NCBI GenBank assembly: GCA_022575985.1
Contig: JAKSXM010000231.1
Coordinates: 6,264,501 to 6,328,500, forward strand
Source of the DNA: Anagrus nilaparvatae
Lineage: Eukaryota; Arthropoda; Insecta; Hymenoptera; Mymaridae
Direction of reading: 5' to 3'
DNA length: 64,000 nt
Shown here: positions 25,242 to 36,264 of the stretch, piece by piece
How the letters are laid out: each line of letters begins with the position of its first letter
How positions within the stretch are numbered: position 1 is the stretch's first letter
Notes under the pieces: generated by a model
The model's database searches: none
Seen by the model: only the letters and a program-made list of their open reading frames with translations
Told to the model about the DNA's origin: nothing
Position numbers and translations under genes: made by a program

Positions 25242-27787
25242 TAATACAATGTGACGAACTCCTTTACAGGAAAAATTTTATAATTCCAATTACATAATGG
25301 CGTTTGCCATATTTTTTTATCACGTCACATATTCTAACAGAAAACTGAAAAAACTGTCATGTTTTAGTATTTTTAGTTATTACAACAAAATTTTATGCTA
25401 AACTCGATGTCGTAAACAATTCTCGGTTACTACGTTAGAGTGTCATGAAATTCTAACTTAAAATTCGATAAGTAACCAATTTTTGATCTTATAATTATTT
25501 TTTTTTTCAAAAAACGCGCAACGTATTTACACAATAATTAAAGAGTTAAAACACCCCAAGAATGAATTTTCACCCTTAACTTAATAATCAGAAAGCTAAG
25601 CACAAAAATTCGCTAATATAGATTTATAAAACACAAAAAAAAATATTGAAAAGAATTTTTTGATTACATAAAGTAAAAAAAAGAAAAAAATTTTTTTTTT
25701 AAACCAACATATATAAAAATCGATAAAATTCTTGAAACAAGTTTTGTTGAAAAAGTTTACATTACGTAAACAACAATAATACCAAGTTTTCATGTATTAT
25801 TAACAAGTAAATTTTTTCGTTATTTAAGTGCTAAGAAAGAAAGCATTTTAAAAAAAGTTTCAGCTATATAAAGAAAACGATCCGTTGTGGTTTTATAATA
25901 TTTAGAAGAAGAGATAGAGAAAAGTAAATATAGAAAGTTTTTGAACAAAGGGAGAAATAGTGTAACAAATGTCCATAGCTAACTGTAAAGATAAATTAAG
26001 TCAAGGGTGTGAGTTTGGTATTTTATCTCTAATCTTATACAGAAAAAAAGGGAGGAAGAATCTAATGCATTATTTAAGAGTTCACAAATTAGGCTAAAAT
26101 AACTTGTCAATGAAAAAGATATCAAAAACGTTGAGTTTTTCTGATAAAAATAAATAGAAAAATTCCAGGAAGAGTATAAAAAGCTAACCTAGTTTACATT
26201 GCAAATTTATTTTAAATAGAGACATATTTTATTAAAAAGCATCAATTACAAAAGTTTTTCTCTTTACGTGTACGTTCCCAAGTTTATAAAATTTTATTTT
26301 AACGTGTAAGTTTGTAATTAATATATAGAGATATAAATTTTCAGTTGAATAAATCTAACTTGTACCATAATTATCATTATGGAAATATATAATAATGTAT
26401 TCATTTTACAATTTATTTCTATCTGATTTATCTACTGAAATTTATGGGGGATTTTTTACAAAATTTATTCTTTTTTTTTTAGGTGTTTCTTGGGGTGAGC
26501 TAATTGATTTTTTAACATTCAAAGGGTGATTGGAAGAATCTGAAAGAAATTCGTTGATGTGTTACTTTCACTAATTTGATTATCTATCTGATTTTATTGT
26601 TCGATTTAATTTTTTTTTTTGCTTATATTATTTTGAGAAGTCGTCTTGTTTTTCAATTACCCTAAAATTTAAAAAAAGATATTATTATACGACCTAAAAC
26701 TCTTTTGCTCTATCTGTTCTGATACTGGTAAATTTTTATGGCCCGAGTGTCTCATGTGTTGAGTTTGGAGTGACGAAATTCCATCTATATTTACGTTACT
26801 TCATATTATGGACTAATCAAATGAATAAACAATTCAAAAAAATTACTTAATTAAAATTTGGATTTTAGTTGCATGACAGATTTTTTAGAATAACGACTGG
26901 AAAGATTGGGATTGGTTAACTTGCCTTATGGTTAAACAAATTATTGAATAAAATGAACAAAATAAAATTTGATAATTACCTTGTTTTCTGGTCCTTGATT
27001 TAATTTGTAAAATAAAATTATTTGACAGAAAATTTACAAGATTTTAATTGGAATCAGGTCCGTAAAGAAATTAATAATTATGTGGTAAAAATCTAGCTTT
27101 AAAAATGCTTATCTTCCAAAGATTATATAGCGACTGTTGGTTAGTTATTACGTAATTAAAATTATATGAATATAGTTATTACAAATTTATATAATAAAAA
27201 TGTTAATTTATAATATAAAATTTATAAGTCAAACTGGACAACTGAAAATTTAAATAAATTCTTTAAATTCAAATAAAAATAATTTAAAGTATATTTTTTA
27301 ATTATTTAAATTTCGATAAAATTATTCTAAGTCCAATTAAAGAAAAAAAAAATTTATGAAAAATTTATTAAGTACATGCCAAAAGATTGAAACGATGTTT
27401 AGCTGATAAAATTTGGAAATTAAAAGGCGACTTGCCTCTGTTGAAACCCGTATTTATGCAGATTTCTCGGTGGTTCAGAAGTCGAAAATTTTCACTAGGA
27501 AATTTCGTAATAAAAACTTTTATTCAAAAAGTTTCGGTTCCTTAAGTAGAGAAGATTTTATAACACAATAAAAAAAGAAGAAAATTTATAAGGCGACATA
27601 AACTAAACACGTGCCACCGAAGGGTTTCTTAGAAAAAGCAATGATTTAAAAATAAAAATAATTCACTATAACTCCACTCGGATAGCATATTTATTTTATG
27701 TAATTTTGATTTCAAAAGAAAAAGATTAATTTCATAAAGCTTATATAAAAATATTTTCTTCGCGATCTCTGCTCCTCTGAGAGTCAC
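25242..27787. other. AT-rich, no gene seen
   Basis: No recognisable coding or repeat structure up to the LINE remnant. Some of 27420-27780 may belong to that retrotransposon, but it could not be aligned by eye. Confidence 0.5.
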
Positions 27788-28560
27788 AAAGACGTCATGG
27801 GGAACTTGAATTCCGATCTTCTTGTCAGTAATAGTAAAAGCTTTCTTATTCGTAATCTGGCTGATAAGTTGTCACTGCAGGTAATCGAGCATAGTACTAC
27901 AAATCGTCTCCTAGGCTCAATAGAACCTAAAACTTGAATTGATTGTATCTTAGTTGATAGTAATAACAATATTTTGTCTGATAGTAACACAGTTCCTTCT
28001 TTTTCGCTACAGCCACAACCTCACGGATGTGGAAAATGATTTATTTATATCTCAGCCACCAGTTTCAGAAAATTTACCGATATTACACCGAAGTCCATTA
28101 ATGAATTTCTGACTAGCTGTGAATGAAATCTTTTTCTAGTTTTATCTCTTGAAATCGGTTCTTGATTACTTAAACTCCAATCTTCAGTTAGCAATTGATC
28201 AACCTTCCTTTAAAACCACCAAACTCCAAGAAAACCAAAGAACCCTAGGTTACTGAAGAAATGTAACTTCTACTAGCAAGGCTTCGAAAAAGCGTCATAT
28301 TAGATCTAAAAGCTATTATTGCAATCTCAGACGAGAGAGAAGCCGTTTCTGAATCAGCAATTATTAATTTGTTTTATCAAAAGCATATTAATAATTCTTA
28401 AAACAACAATTAAAACATTTGGCGTAAGATTAAGGCACTTAGGATTGTTGCCCAAGGCCAAGAAAGAACTTTATTAAGAAGTTTATTACTAGACGATCTT
28501 AATTTATACTTCGCAAGCGTCGGAAAATCTTGATGCTATTAATGAACTTATTGTAAATGC
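27788..28560 (+). pseudogene. Decayed LINE ORF2 fragment (endonuclease end to RT linker)
   Basis: The translated plus strand has, in order and across frames: GNLNSDLLV near 27800, a block of the form FLIRNLADKLSLQVIEH (about 27842-27892), IDCILVDSNN after an in-frame stop, then after a frameshift SHNLTDVENDLFISQPPVSE (about 28009-28068). Near 28413-28525 are WRKIKALRIVAQGQERT and LDDLNLYFASVG. These follow the usual order in Jockey/CR1-like retrotransposons: the GDxNxDL and H..D parts of the endonuclease, then the W..L..LG and LN.YFASV linker before the reverse transcriptase. The catalytic GD of GDxN reads GN. Several stops and at least two frameshifts make it non-functional. RT motifs were not identified downstream. 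The clade is uncertain. Confidence 0.6.
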
Positions 28561-28919
28561 TACGAATTATGGCTTCAAGCTTACAGAAATGAACCTGAAT
28601 GAAACGATTCTGGCTATTTAGATATTTTAGAAAAAAATAAAATACTTTACTCTACTTGCAATCATTTTACCTAATAATAAAGGATTTTAAACCGAAATAG
28701 GTTACCTTAGTTCGTTAATGGAAGAGAAACCTTTCGCAGTTTAAGCATACAATAAAAAGACTTGACAGCTACTGACATACATTCAGGAGAAACTTGAGTG
28801 TGTATTTACAGTTATCTCAAAAGTGTTGAAATCTGCTTATGCAAACTAAATAAAAGTGGATTAGGAACGAATCCCTGAGAAACACAAAAATTAAAATCAG
28901 AGTATAAGAAGACTTACAA

Positions 28920-29912
28920 GGGGAGTACAATACATTTGGAACACCGAATTACACCAAATGGTTATGGATGAGTTTGTTATGTTGAAAAAACATGCCGACT
29001 ACCCTCCGTTCCTTCCAATGGGCCTTCTGAGCCTAGAAATGCAGGGCTCAATGTTACAAAATAGGATTTTTTGGTAATTTTCAAAGAAACGCCAAAACCT
29101 CGCAAGTTAACCAAAACTCTTCTGGTTGGTCTCATTTTTTTGGTTTAAGTATCACCTTTCATACGCCGTAAACCGCAATTTATTACACTAATTCTCTCAT
29201 CACTATAGCCAATTAACCAAACGGTCATTTTTAGCTAAAAATGACCAATTTTTAAAATGCTGCCAAAATTGTAATTTCTGACGAAAACGGATTTTATAGG
29301 TCTGAAAAAATTTGTACAAGCTTCAAATTTCCAAAAATTTTTTGCTCGTTTCATTTCCTTGATTCGTTTTTAAGAAATGGCTCTTCAAAGTTAGCATTAA
29401 AAATGAGATTTTTTAAAAAATCGTAAAATTGGGACTGTGACTTCAAATTATCATATCTGGTTAACAAATAATTGCAAAAGGTAAAGTCAAAAAGTTTTGG
29501 AAACTTAAAGCTTGTAAAAATTTTTTCAGACCTATAAAACCCATTTTCGTCCGAAATTACAAATTTGGCAGTATTTTAAAAATTGGTCATTTTTATCCAA
29601 AAATGGCAATTTGGTTAATTGGCTACATTGCTGAGAAAATTAGTGATAAAAAATTGCGGTTTATGGCGTTTGAAAGGTGATACTTACACCAAAAAAATGA
29701 GACCAACCAGAAGAGTTTTGGTTAACTTGCGAGGTTTTGGCGTTTCTTTGAAAATTACCAAAAAATCCTATTTTGTAACATTGAGCCCTGCATTTCTAGG
29801 CTCAGAAGGCCCATTGGAAGGAACGGAGGGCAGTCGGCATGTTTTTTCAATATAACAAACTCATCCATAACCATTTGGTGTAATTCGGTGTTCCAAATGT
29901 ATTGAACTCCCC
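28920..29912. mobile_element. 1-kb foldback element
   Basis: The tip GGGGAGT.CAATACATTTGG at 28920 is complementary to the tip ending at 29912. The arms extend about 400-450 bp inward with few mismatches (for example CCTTCCAATGGGCCTTCTGA at 29011-29030 and its complement at about 29802-29821), leaving a loop near 29390-29500. A 78-codon ORF in the right arm has no family resemblance and is treated as non-genic. It lies just after the LINE remnant. Confidence 0.8.
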
Positions 29913-31237
29913 ATGTTAGTGCACTTGTCCATCAAGTCATGATATCATATCATATCAAATAAACTTTATCAATAATTTAGTCAGAGAAACAATTTCAAAG
30001 ATTTTTTAATAGCCGTTATTTTCAACAATATTGTTATTTTACTGCAGTATATTCAAGCATGGGTATTTTCGAAAGTAAAGAATAAACAACTTTGTTAGAA
30101 ATTTTAATAAAACGAATGAATTTTCTTGGAAAATAGCATTTAATTTTATCAACTAAAGATAATTTTTCATAACTGCGCATATAATAAATAAAATTATAAT
30201 TCTTAGAAATAGCTAAATTAATAAATCCAAAGCACTGAAATGATTAAGTACGTATTATAATTATTCAAAATAATTCCATAATATAATTAAATAAATTCCA
30301 TGAATTTGCTCCTAGAAAATTTTCCAGGTCATTCCCAAGTAAATAATCAGAAGTAACTCAGTAGCTTATACAAGTAGATATAAATTAAAAAAACTTTAAT
30401 TACGATGTAATTTAATTTTAAAAAACGAAGAATCACCTAAATTGAAAATAATTAATGAACGAAAAAATGGAGTAAAATAAAGTATAAGCGATTGGTTGTA
30501 TTAAAAATTTTTTGGCATGTGTTGTAACAGGTGCACAAAACTCATGCATCACGTCCACATTTAATAATTTTACCTTTTGTAATATACTTTAAAAACAATG
30601 TGATAAAGTTGTTATTGTGTTGGTACATATTGTTTTTCAACCTATTACATTCTGGATTGATGGTTTTTTAAAAAAAATGTATACCTTTTTTTAATATTCC
30701 TGTACGCGAAGTTTATACAGCCACTTTTTTTCGAATATAAACTCTCACTGTTTTTTATGTACCTTTTATGTATATATTTTGAAACTTATACGTTATAATT
30801 TTAACTTTTGAACAATGCAGTTATTATTATTGTTATTGTACTTTTGCAATATTCAATACTTGTTTATTGAGCAATTTTATAGAAAATATATCGATTATTT
30901 GTCTCTGTAATAACTGTTTAACAACTAAATTTACAAATAAAGAGAGTACTTTTTGAATAAAAATTTTTCAAACAATTTTTTTTTTTATCGTTATTTTTTT
31001 ATACCTGTAATACGTTTCTTTTAAAATGTAGTTTCATAACCTAAAAATGGATTCGTTTGACCTAAAAGAATGAAAATTGATCCCTAAAATAAAATTTGAT
31101 TTCTGAATGTTAAAAATAGAGCTTTGAGATAACTTTGTACTACTTCTTTTAGCAAAAAATTTTTACATCGAGACTTTTTTTGTACTACTTATCATTAGGA
31201 GGTATTTTGCTCTTTGGATATGTTTCTAATAATTCTA
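29913..31237. other. AT-rich, no gene seen
   Basis: A small ATATC repeat (GATATCATATCATATC) at about 29940-29957 lies right of the foldback and could be a LINE 3' tail, given the LINE remnant on the other side. Nothing else seen. Confidence 0.4.
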
Positions 31238-31417
31238 CACTGTAAAAAGCAAAAAAATTAGAAAATTTTCGAAAAATTGATAATTTGCTATTTTTTTCGA
31301 AAATTTACAAAAAATAGTAGTAAATTTACGAAAAATAATTGTGAATTTGCAACTTTTTTCGTAAATGCACAAAAAAAAATCGAGAATACTCAAATTTTTT
31401 GTTAATATACTAAATTT
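31238..31417. mobile_element. Left part of CACTG-ended palindromic element, copy 3
   Basis: Starts CACTGTAAAAAG and runs into the MULE insertion. It matches the left and middle of the copy at 8441-8842 but lacks part of the left arm. With 33270-33388 it forms one interrupted element of about 290 bp. The interrupted element is flanked by TA on both sides (31236-31237 and 33389-33390). Confidence 0.75.
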
Positions 31418-31433
31418 CGTTCCCACCCATTTC

Positions 31434-31516
31434 CCCGAATACCACTCCCCGAACAGTTATTTTCCCGAATTACTTTTTCCCCGAATAGATTTTTTCCCGA
31501 ATGCTATGCCCCCGAA
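31434..31516. repeat. Six CCCGAA motifs at about 16-bp spacing inside the MULE end
   Basis: CCCGAA(T) occurs at 31434, 31448, 31464, 31480, 31496 and 31511, giving steps of 14, 16, 16, 16 and 15 bp. The array starts 17 bp inside the left boundary of the insertion, in DNA that is otherwise very AT-rich. Subterminal repeats near transposon ends often bind the transposase; that role is inference here. The right end of the insertion shows no such array. Confidence 0.7.
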
Positions 31517-31617
31517 AAAAAAAATTTTTTTCTTATTCATAAAATCATTTTTTGCTTTTATTTTGTCTTAAGTATTATTTTCATACAAATTTTTTTAATA
31601 ATTTTATTCTATTTACT

Positions 31618-33144
31618 TCATATAATAATATAATAACTAAGTGCTTGCAGATACTCATTTACTCTTTCCACCCCATATGTGTCATAAGATTGTACGATGT
31701 CATGCATTCTTTTCTGCGAATCTATCCACTTTTTCTTAGGACCGCATTTAATTTTTCGACCAAGTGACAGTTCAACAACGCTTATCTCTGTATCGCCCTG
31801 TTCTTTTTGAAACTCTTTCAGTGCACTATATAAATCAGGATGATGCTTTCCTACAATAAGGCGAAATCTATTGTGCCACCCTTCACTGACTTTGTTAGTT
31901 CTGGCTTCTCCTCGCAATGTGGCGTTATATTGGTTCCAAATATTTACATCGTACCGTGGTGGAATACGTCGCCTTCTTCCTCGTCCTGGTTTTCCTACAA
32001 CATAATTTTCCTGAAAATACTGAAAAATTTCCGCCATGCATTGAGGCGCTATAGCTTTAAGACGGTTAAAGACCTGAATTACGTCAGTAACAGGTACGAA
32101 GGCTAAAGCTGCCAACGTATGTGTATGGTCTTTAATGCTACGATCATCAGGACTATTATACATCACCTGCAATCCCGTTTCTTGAATTTTTCGATAGATT
32201 GATTGACTCAAATGGAAGAAACAAGTTGATATACGCGTATCAGGCAAAACCTCCTTACATGCATTTAATATACCAAGTTCAAAATCAGACATTATTGCAT
32301 CTGGCTTAATGTTTTGTATACCATACTGTTCAGCTTCAGAAATTACTGCACGAAGAACAGATGCATATTGTACTGTTTCTTTTGATGAGAGAAGTGCATA
32401 TACAAGCGGTAAAGCAACAAAATCTGTACTTCCTTGTCTATTAACAGCACCCAAAATAGTAAACACTTGAGTGAAAATCTTTGGCGCGACCTAATATAGG
32501 TTATACAAATTAAACATTAGTTATAATGAAAATAAGCTAGAAACATTAAATATAACCTTGAATGTTCCATCCAAATACCACATTTCACTACGTGACAGCA
32601 ATTCTAAATTCCTTCTAGTTGAAAAAACAAGAACTCTTCCATCAAGATTATTTTCAGAATCGTAAATAAGAAACCTGTCTCCTGTAACCGTTCTTTGGAA
32701 CGTATCTGGAATTTCCCCTAAGTCTAAAATCGATGTGGGGTTAGGTGGTAAATTGCGACACCTTATTCTTCGAATTGATTTTTTGATATTTTCTCTTTCC
32801 GGCAGGTGACTTAGAACACCTCCTGAAGTTCCTGCTAATTCTGTTCTTAATATTTGTGCTGGCGGAAGTTCAGGGTGTTCCTCTGCTTTGCGTTTCAAAT
32901 TAAATTGAATTTTTTCAGCCTCAGCCTTCTCACGATTAGCAGGGTGAACATGATCATTTGGATCAAGTCCTTGGATAACAACAAGCTCACATCCATTCCA
33001 TTTTGTGATAGCTCTTGCATTACATTCTCCATTTCTTAGTTTTTTACAATCCCAATATTTATTTCCGTTTTTTTCTCTTGAGTATATGTAAATAAAACCG
33101 TTTATAAATAACCTTCTTGAAATAATTTCTGGTTCAGGATTCAT
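31618..33144 (-). CDS. FLYWCH zinc finger plus MULE transposase, 2 exons, 486 aa
   Basis: Minus-strand CDS complement(join(31618..32490, 32557..33144)). A 66-bp intron (32556-32491, GT..AG, weak donor GTTATA) sits exactly at DGTFK / VAPKIFTQ; joining restores the usual MULE block DGTFKVAPKIFTQ. Reading through the intron instead gives 11 extra residues and a stop. The first ATG is at 33144. Domains: FLYWCH-type zinc finger at about 8-68 with W31, C33, C41, H65 and H67; MULE/DDE transposase at about 180-405 with D192 (WYLDGTF), D265 (MSDFE), the CFFH motif (C286, H289) and E399 in SEGWHNR; and a basic patch GRGRRRR. By family knowledge it would bind and cut element ends and reinsert them. No frameshift or internal stop is seen, so it is either a young autonomous element gene or a domesticated one. 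A minus-strand AATAAA lies at 31608-31603, 10 bp after the stop. Its exact DDE glutamate is inferred. Confidence 0.88.
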
Positions 33145-33269
33145 TTTCAAGTATGCTTTAATTAAATTTAAATGAAAATTTAACTTAAAAAAATTTTAAA
33201 AGAATTTTGACAATACTATAAAAAAATTTTAAAATTTTGAGAATAAAAAATGTTAAAAATAAAAATTAA

Positions 33270-33388
33270 ACTAAATTTAGTAATTGTACGATTTATATCG
33301 AATATTTACAAATTTTTTTGATAATTTACTAATTTTTCGAAAATTTTCTAATTTTTTTTTTAATATAAGAAAGTTACTTTTTACAGTG
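33270..33388. mobile_element. Right part of CACTG-ended palindromic element, copy 3
   Basis: Begins with the 9-bp duplication, continues as the right arm of the same element as 31238-31417, and ends with TTACTTTTTACAGTG, the complement of the left terminus of this family. Confidence 0.75.
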
Positions 33389-36229
33389 TACTGTAATCCT
33401 CTTTAGTGGATATTTTTGTACTCGTCTCACTCGAAAGTTACTTTGGCATTCTCATCAGTCCACTTTAGTGACTTTATAAATTCTTTTCTCATCATTTGTT
33501 ATTTTAAATTATTTTTGGAGCTTTTTTCAAAATGCCTCTTTAGAAACTATTATTGCGTTACCCCCAATTCTGGGTCATTTTCTTCACCCTCTTCTTTTGG
33601 AAATAAATTTTATCCCCTATTAAAACAGTATTAGTAAATTACCTTAAATACCTCTTTCTCCACTTTCGTCAATAAAAGTCCACTTTAAACTCACATTCAA
33701 CGAGAATTACATATTACAGAAGCATCAAGGTATAGAACGAAAATGCATCAAAAGTACGTAACATAATTTATTAACAAAAGGTTCAAGTATGGTTAAATAA
33801 CACAATAGAAGAAAGTAAGCTTTTATTTATTAAGATTATAACATCAGAAAACATAAACATCCTTGTCTATTTAAATAATAAACCGAAAAGCAAGTTTTTT
33901 GCACGACTTAATGCAGTTATAATAGGTAAGCTTAAATAAATTCTTTTAAAAAATATGTCAAAAAGAGCAAGAAAAAAAAATATTCTATTTAATATAAACA
34001 TCACCTTTTCAAAGCGCAATGAATGATTCAATATTTCTAAAAAATGTACTATTCGTGAAGAATTGACAGGGATAACATATGTGAAAAATATGTTATCCAC
34101 ATGTGACAAGTAAAATTTATTACGAAATTGTATTGTTTAATATTTGAAATTACATTTTTTTTTAAATTAAATAAAAATTCAAAGAAATTTGATTAATTTA
34201 ATTAATAACTCAATAATTTCTTATTTATTTGATTTATTTGTTATTTAAAATTCGCGCCCTTTTGTTTACTTCTGATGTTTTAAAACTACTATTTACCAAA
34301 GGAAATTTATTTAAATTCAAGCTACGTTGATACTATAAATACATTGTTCAAGTAAATACTAGTCCAGTCACGAATTGCATTTACGTGTTTTTTTTTTCAA
34401 TTCTAAAATCATCAATTTTTTTTTTTTAATTAAAAAATAATTTTTACATTTTTTTTAGATTTATTAAAATTCATAGCTTTTAAATGGAAAATCAAAGAAT
34501 TTCAAAAATCAATGCAATTATAATCGAAGCGGTCATATATTAAGCTAATTAATCCAATAATTCAAGCAGATTTTCAAAGAATTTCAAATATAATATCAAA
34601 GATTTATGAATAGTTTGTCGTCTGCTTGTAAATTAAATGAATTTTATTCAATGAGAAAGAAATGTCAAATGAAATTTTAAGAATTCGTCAAAGTTTAATT
34701 ACTTAATTGAAACTGAATCTTTTGTAATCTTCTTTCGTTTCAATTATTTTGAATTTTATTTTAATAACAAAATGCTGCAAGTGTAATAAATTTTCTAAAA
34801 CTTATAGTACTAATTAAAGAAACATTTAATTTCATTGATGCATCAAGAGTTATTATCCTAGTAGCTTGTTAAACAATTATATTAGTAGCACAGAGAAAAA
34901 GATAAGAGAAGTAAGGGTTTTGTTGAATCTATAACTCAGTTTTCAGTTTAGATACATAAGTCTTCTCGAATGTCATTGTTGCAAAGGCTGGGTAAGCGCA
35001 GTAAGAGCTTTTCGAAACTTTTAAAGGAAGTATGAGAGACTAATGAAGCGGTGCTTCAAGTCTCTCCGATGGTACTCGAAGATTATATGTTCCGCATCCT
35101 AATCTGTTGCAACCTGTTCACTAAACTCGATCTTCTCTGCTCTCTTGAATCTGAATGAGAGCGCCTACAGAACAATAAAAATCGATCTTGTCGAATATTT
35201 TTATTCGTTATTAATATTTGTTCGGAAACTCTAAGGGTGTATTTGGCACAGAGGGAGTTGTACGTATCGCGTCTCACGTTCTCTCTGTCGTCATCACCTT
35301 CGGCTCTTATATATAGTACTTAGCTAACGTATGTTGCAACGTGACACCGAAATACCTAGATCCCATAACGTATGTGAATAGAGAGTGCTAAGACACCCAC
35401 ACACACTCATGACAAACTTCATCTTGTAAAAGAGCTTTTCTGACAAAAGTTAACGCTCGCACAGCCAATTAATTCTACTTTTTAAAAACTCGTACTATCA
35501 TTTATTGTTAGATCCAGCTAGAACTATTATTTTCTATGAAATTGTCGGGAAAACAGCGTACAAGTAATAATATAATAAAAAAAACGCAGAGCACGCGCGC
35601 GTACATCTCCAATTCAATAAATTCTTACAGTACATTGCTTCGGAATGTAATATGAATACTAATAGAATTAATAAATTTTCTAGCAAACGATTCAAATGAA
35701 ATATTAACATCAAGTTTAATAAAAGGCTCCGAGTTATAAATAGGACATTTTATTACACCCCATCTCTCTCTAAATTTTCAATTACAAAAATCTTTCTTAT
35801 GATTTACAATCTTAAACATCCTGAGGAATCGAAAGCTCTCTAAATAAAATTCAACTGTATCAGCAAGCCACTCACACATAAATGCAAATTCGTATACATC
35901 CAGTGCAATTCCGAAAGCTTATGGAGATTATATTGGACTAAAATCAAAATAAAAATAAATTTGGATCACGCTCGCGTATATAATAATAATAGATAAAAAT
36001 ATATTTTTTTTGATAAAAATATGAATTTTTAGGTAGAAAAAACTTATCAAATATTATACAGTACGATACGCGTTACTTTTTATTTATTTCGAAAGTCCAA
36101 TAAAATTTTCTGATCACATATGTGTATAAATATAAATACAGCTCTCGGTTCTTGCTGCGCAATATCCTATCAAGTTACAAAAAAAAATGAAAATTTTTTT
36201 TTAACACACAGTGAGGTATAGAGATGTAT

Positions 36230-36264
<35 letters not shown>

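Larger units (their letters stand above)
31418..33269 (-). mobile_element. MULE insertion with 9-bp target-site duplication
   Basis: The block carrying the transposase is bracketed by a perfect 9-bp direct repeat ACTAAATTT (31409-31417 and 33270-33278). Outside it, the two halves of a CACTG-ended palindromic element continue each other if one copy of the 9-mer is removed, as comparison with the copies at 8441 and 24817 shows. MULEs typically make 8-11 bp duplications, so this marks an insertion. By eye the block has no matching terminal inverted repeats: its left end begins CGTTCCCACCC and the complement of its right end begins TTAATTTTTA. It may be a non-TIR MULE, or one end may have been altered. 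Confidence 0.75.

Noticed and set aside
29619..29855. 78-codon frame
   Set aside because: Entirely inside the right arm of the 28920-29912 foldback.
31238..33388. Idea that the CACTG element is simply the autonomous MULE with long TIRs
   Set aside because: The two outer parts join seamlessly across one copy of the 9-bp repeat when compared with the other copies, so nesting explains the structure better, although a genome-wide check is needed to exclude the alternative.
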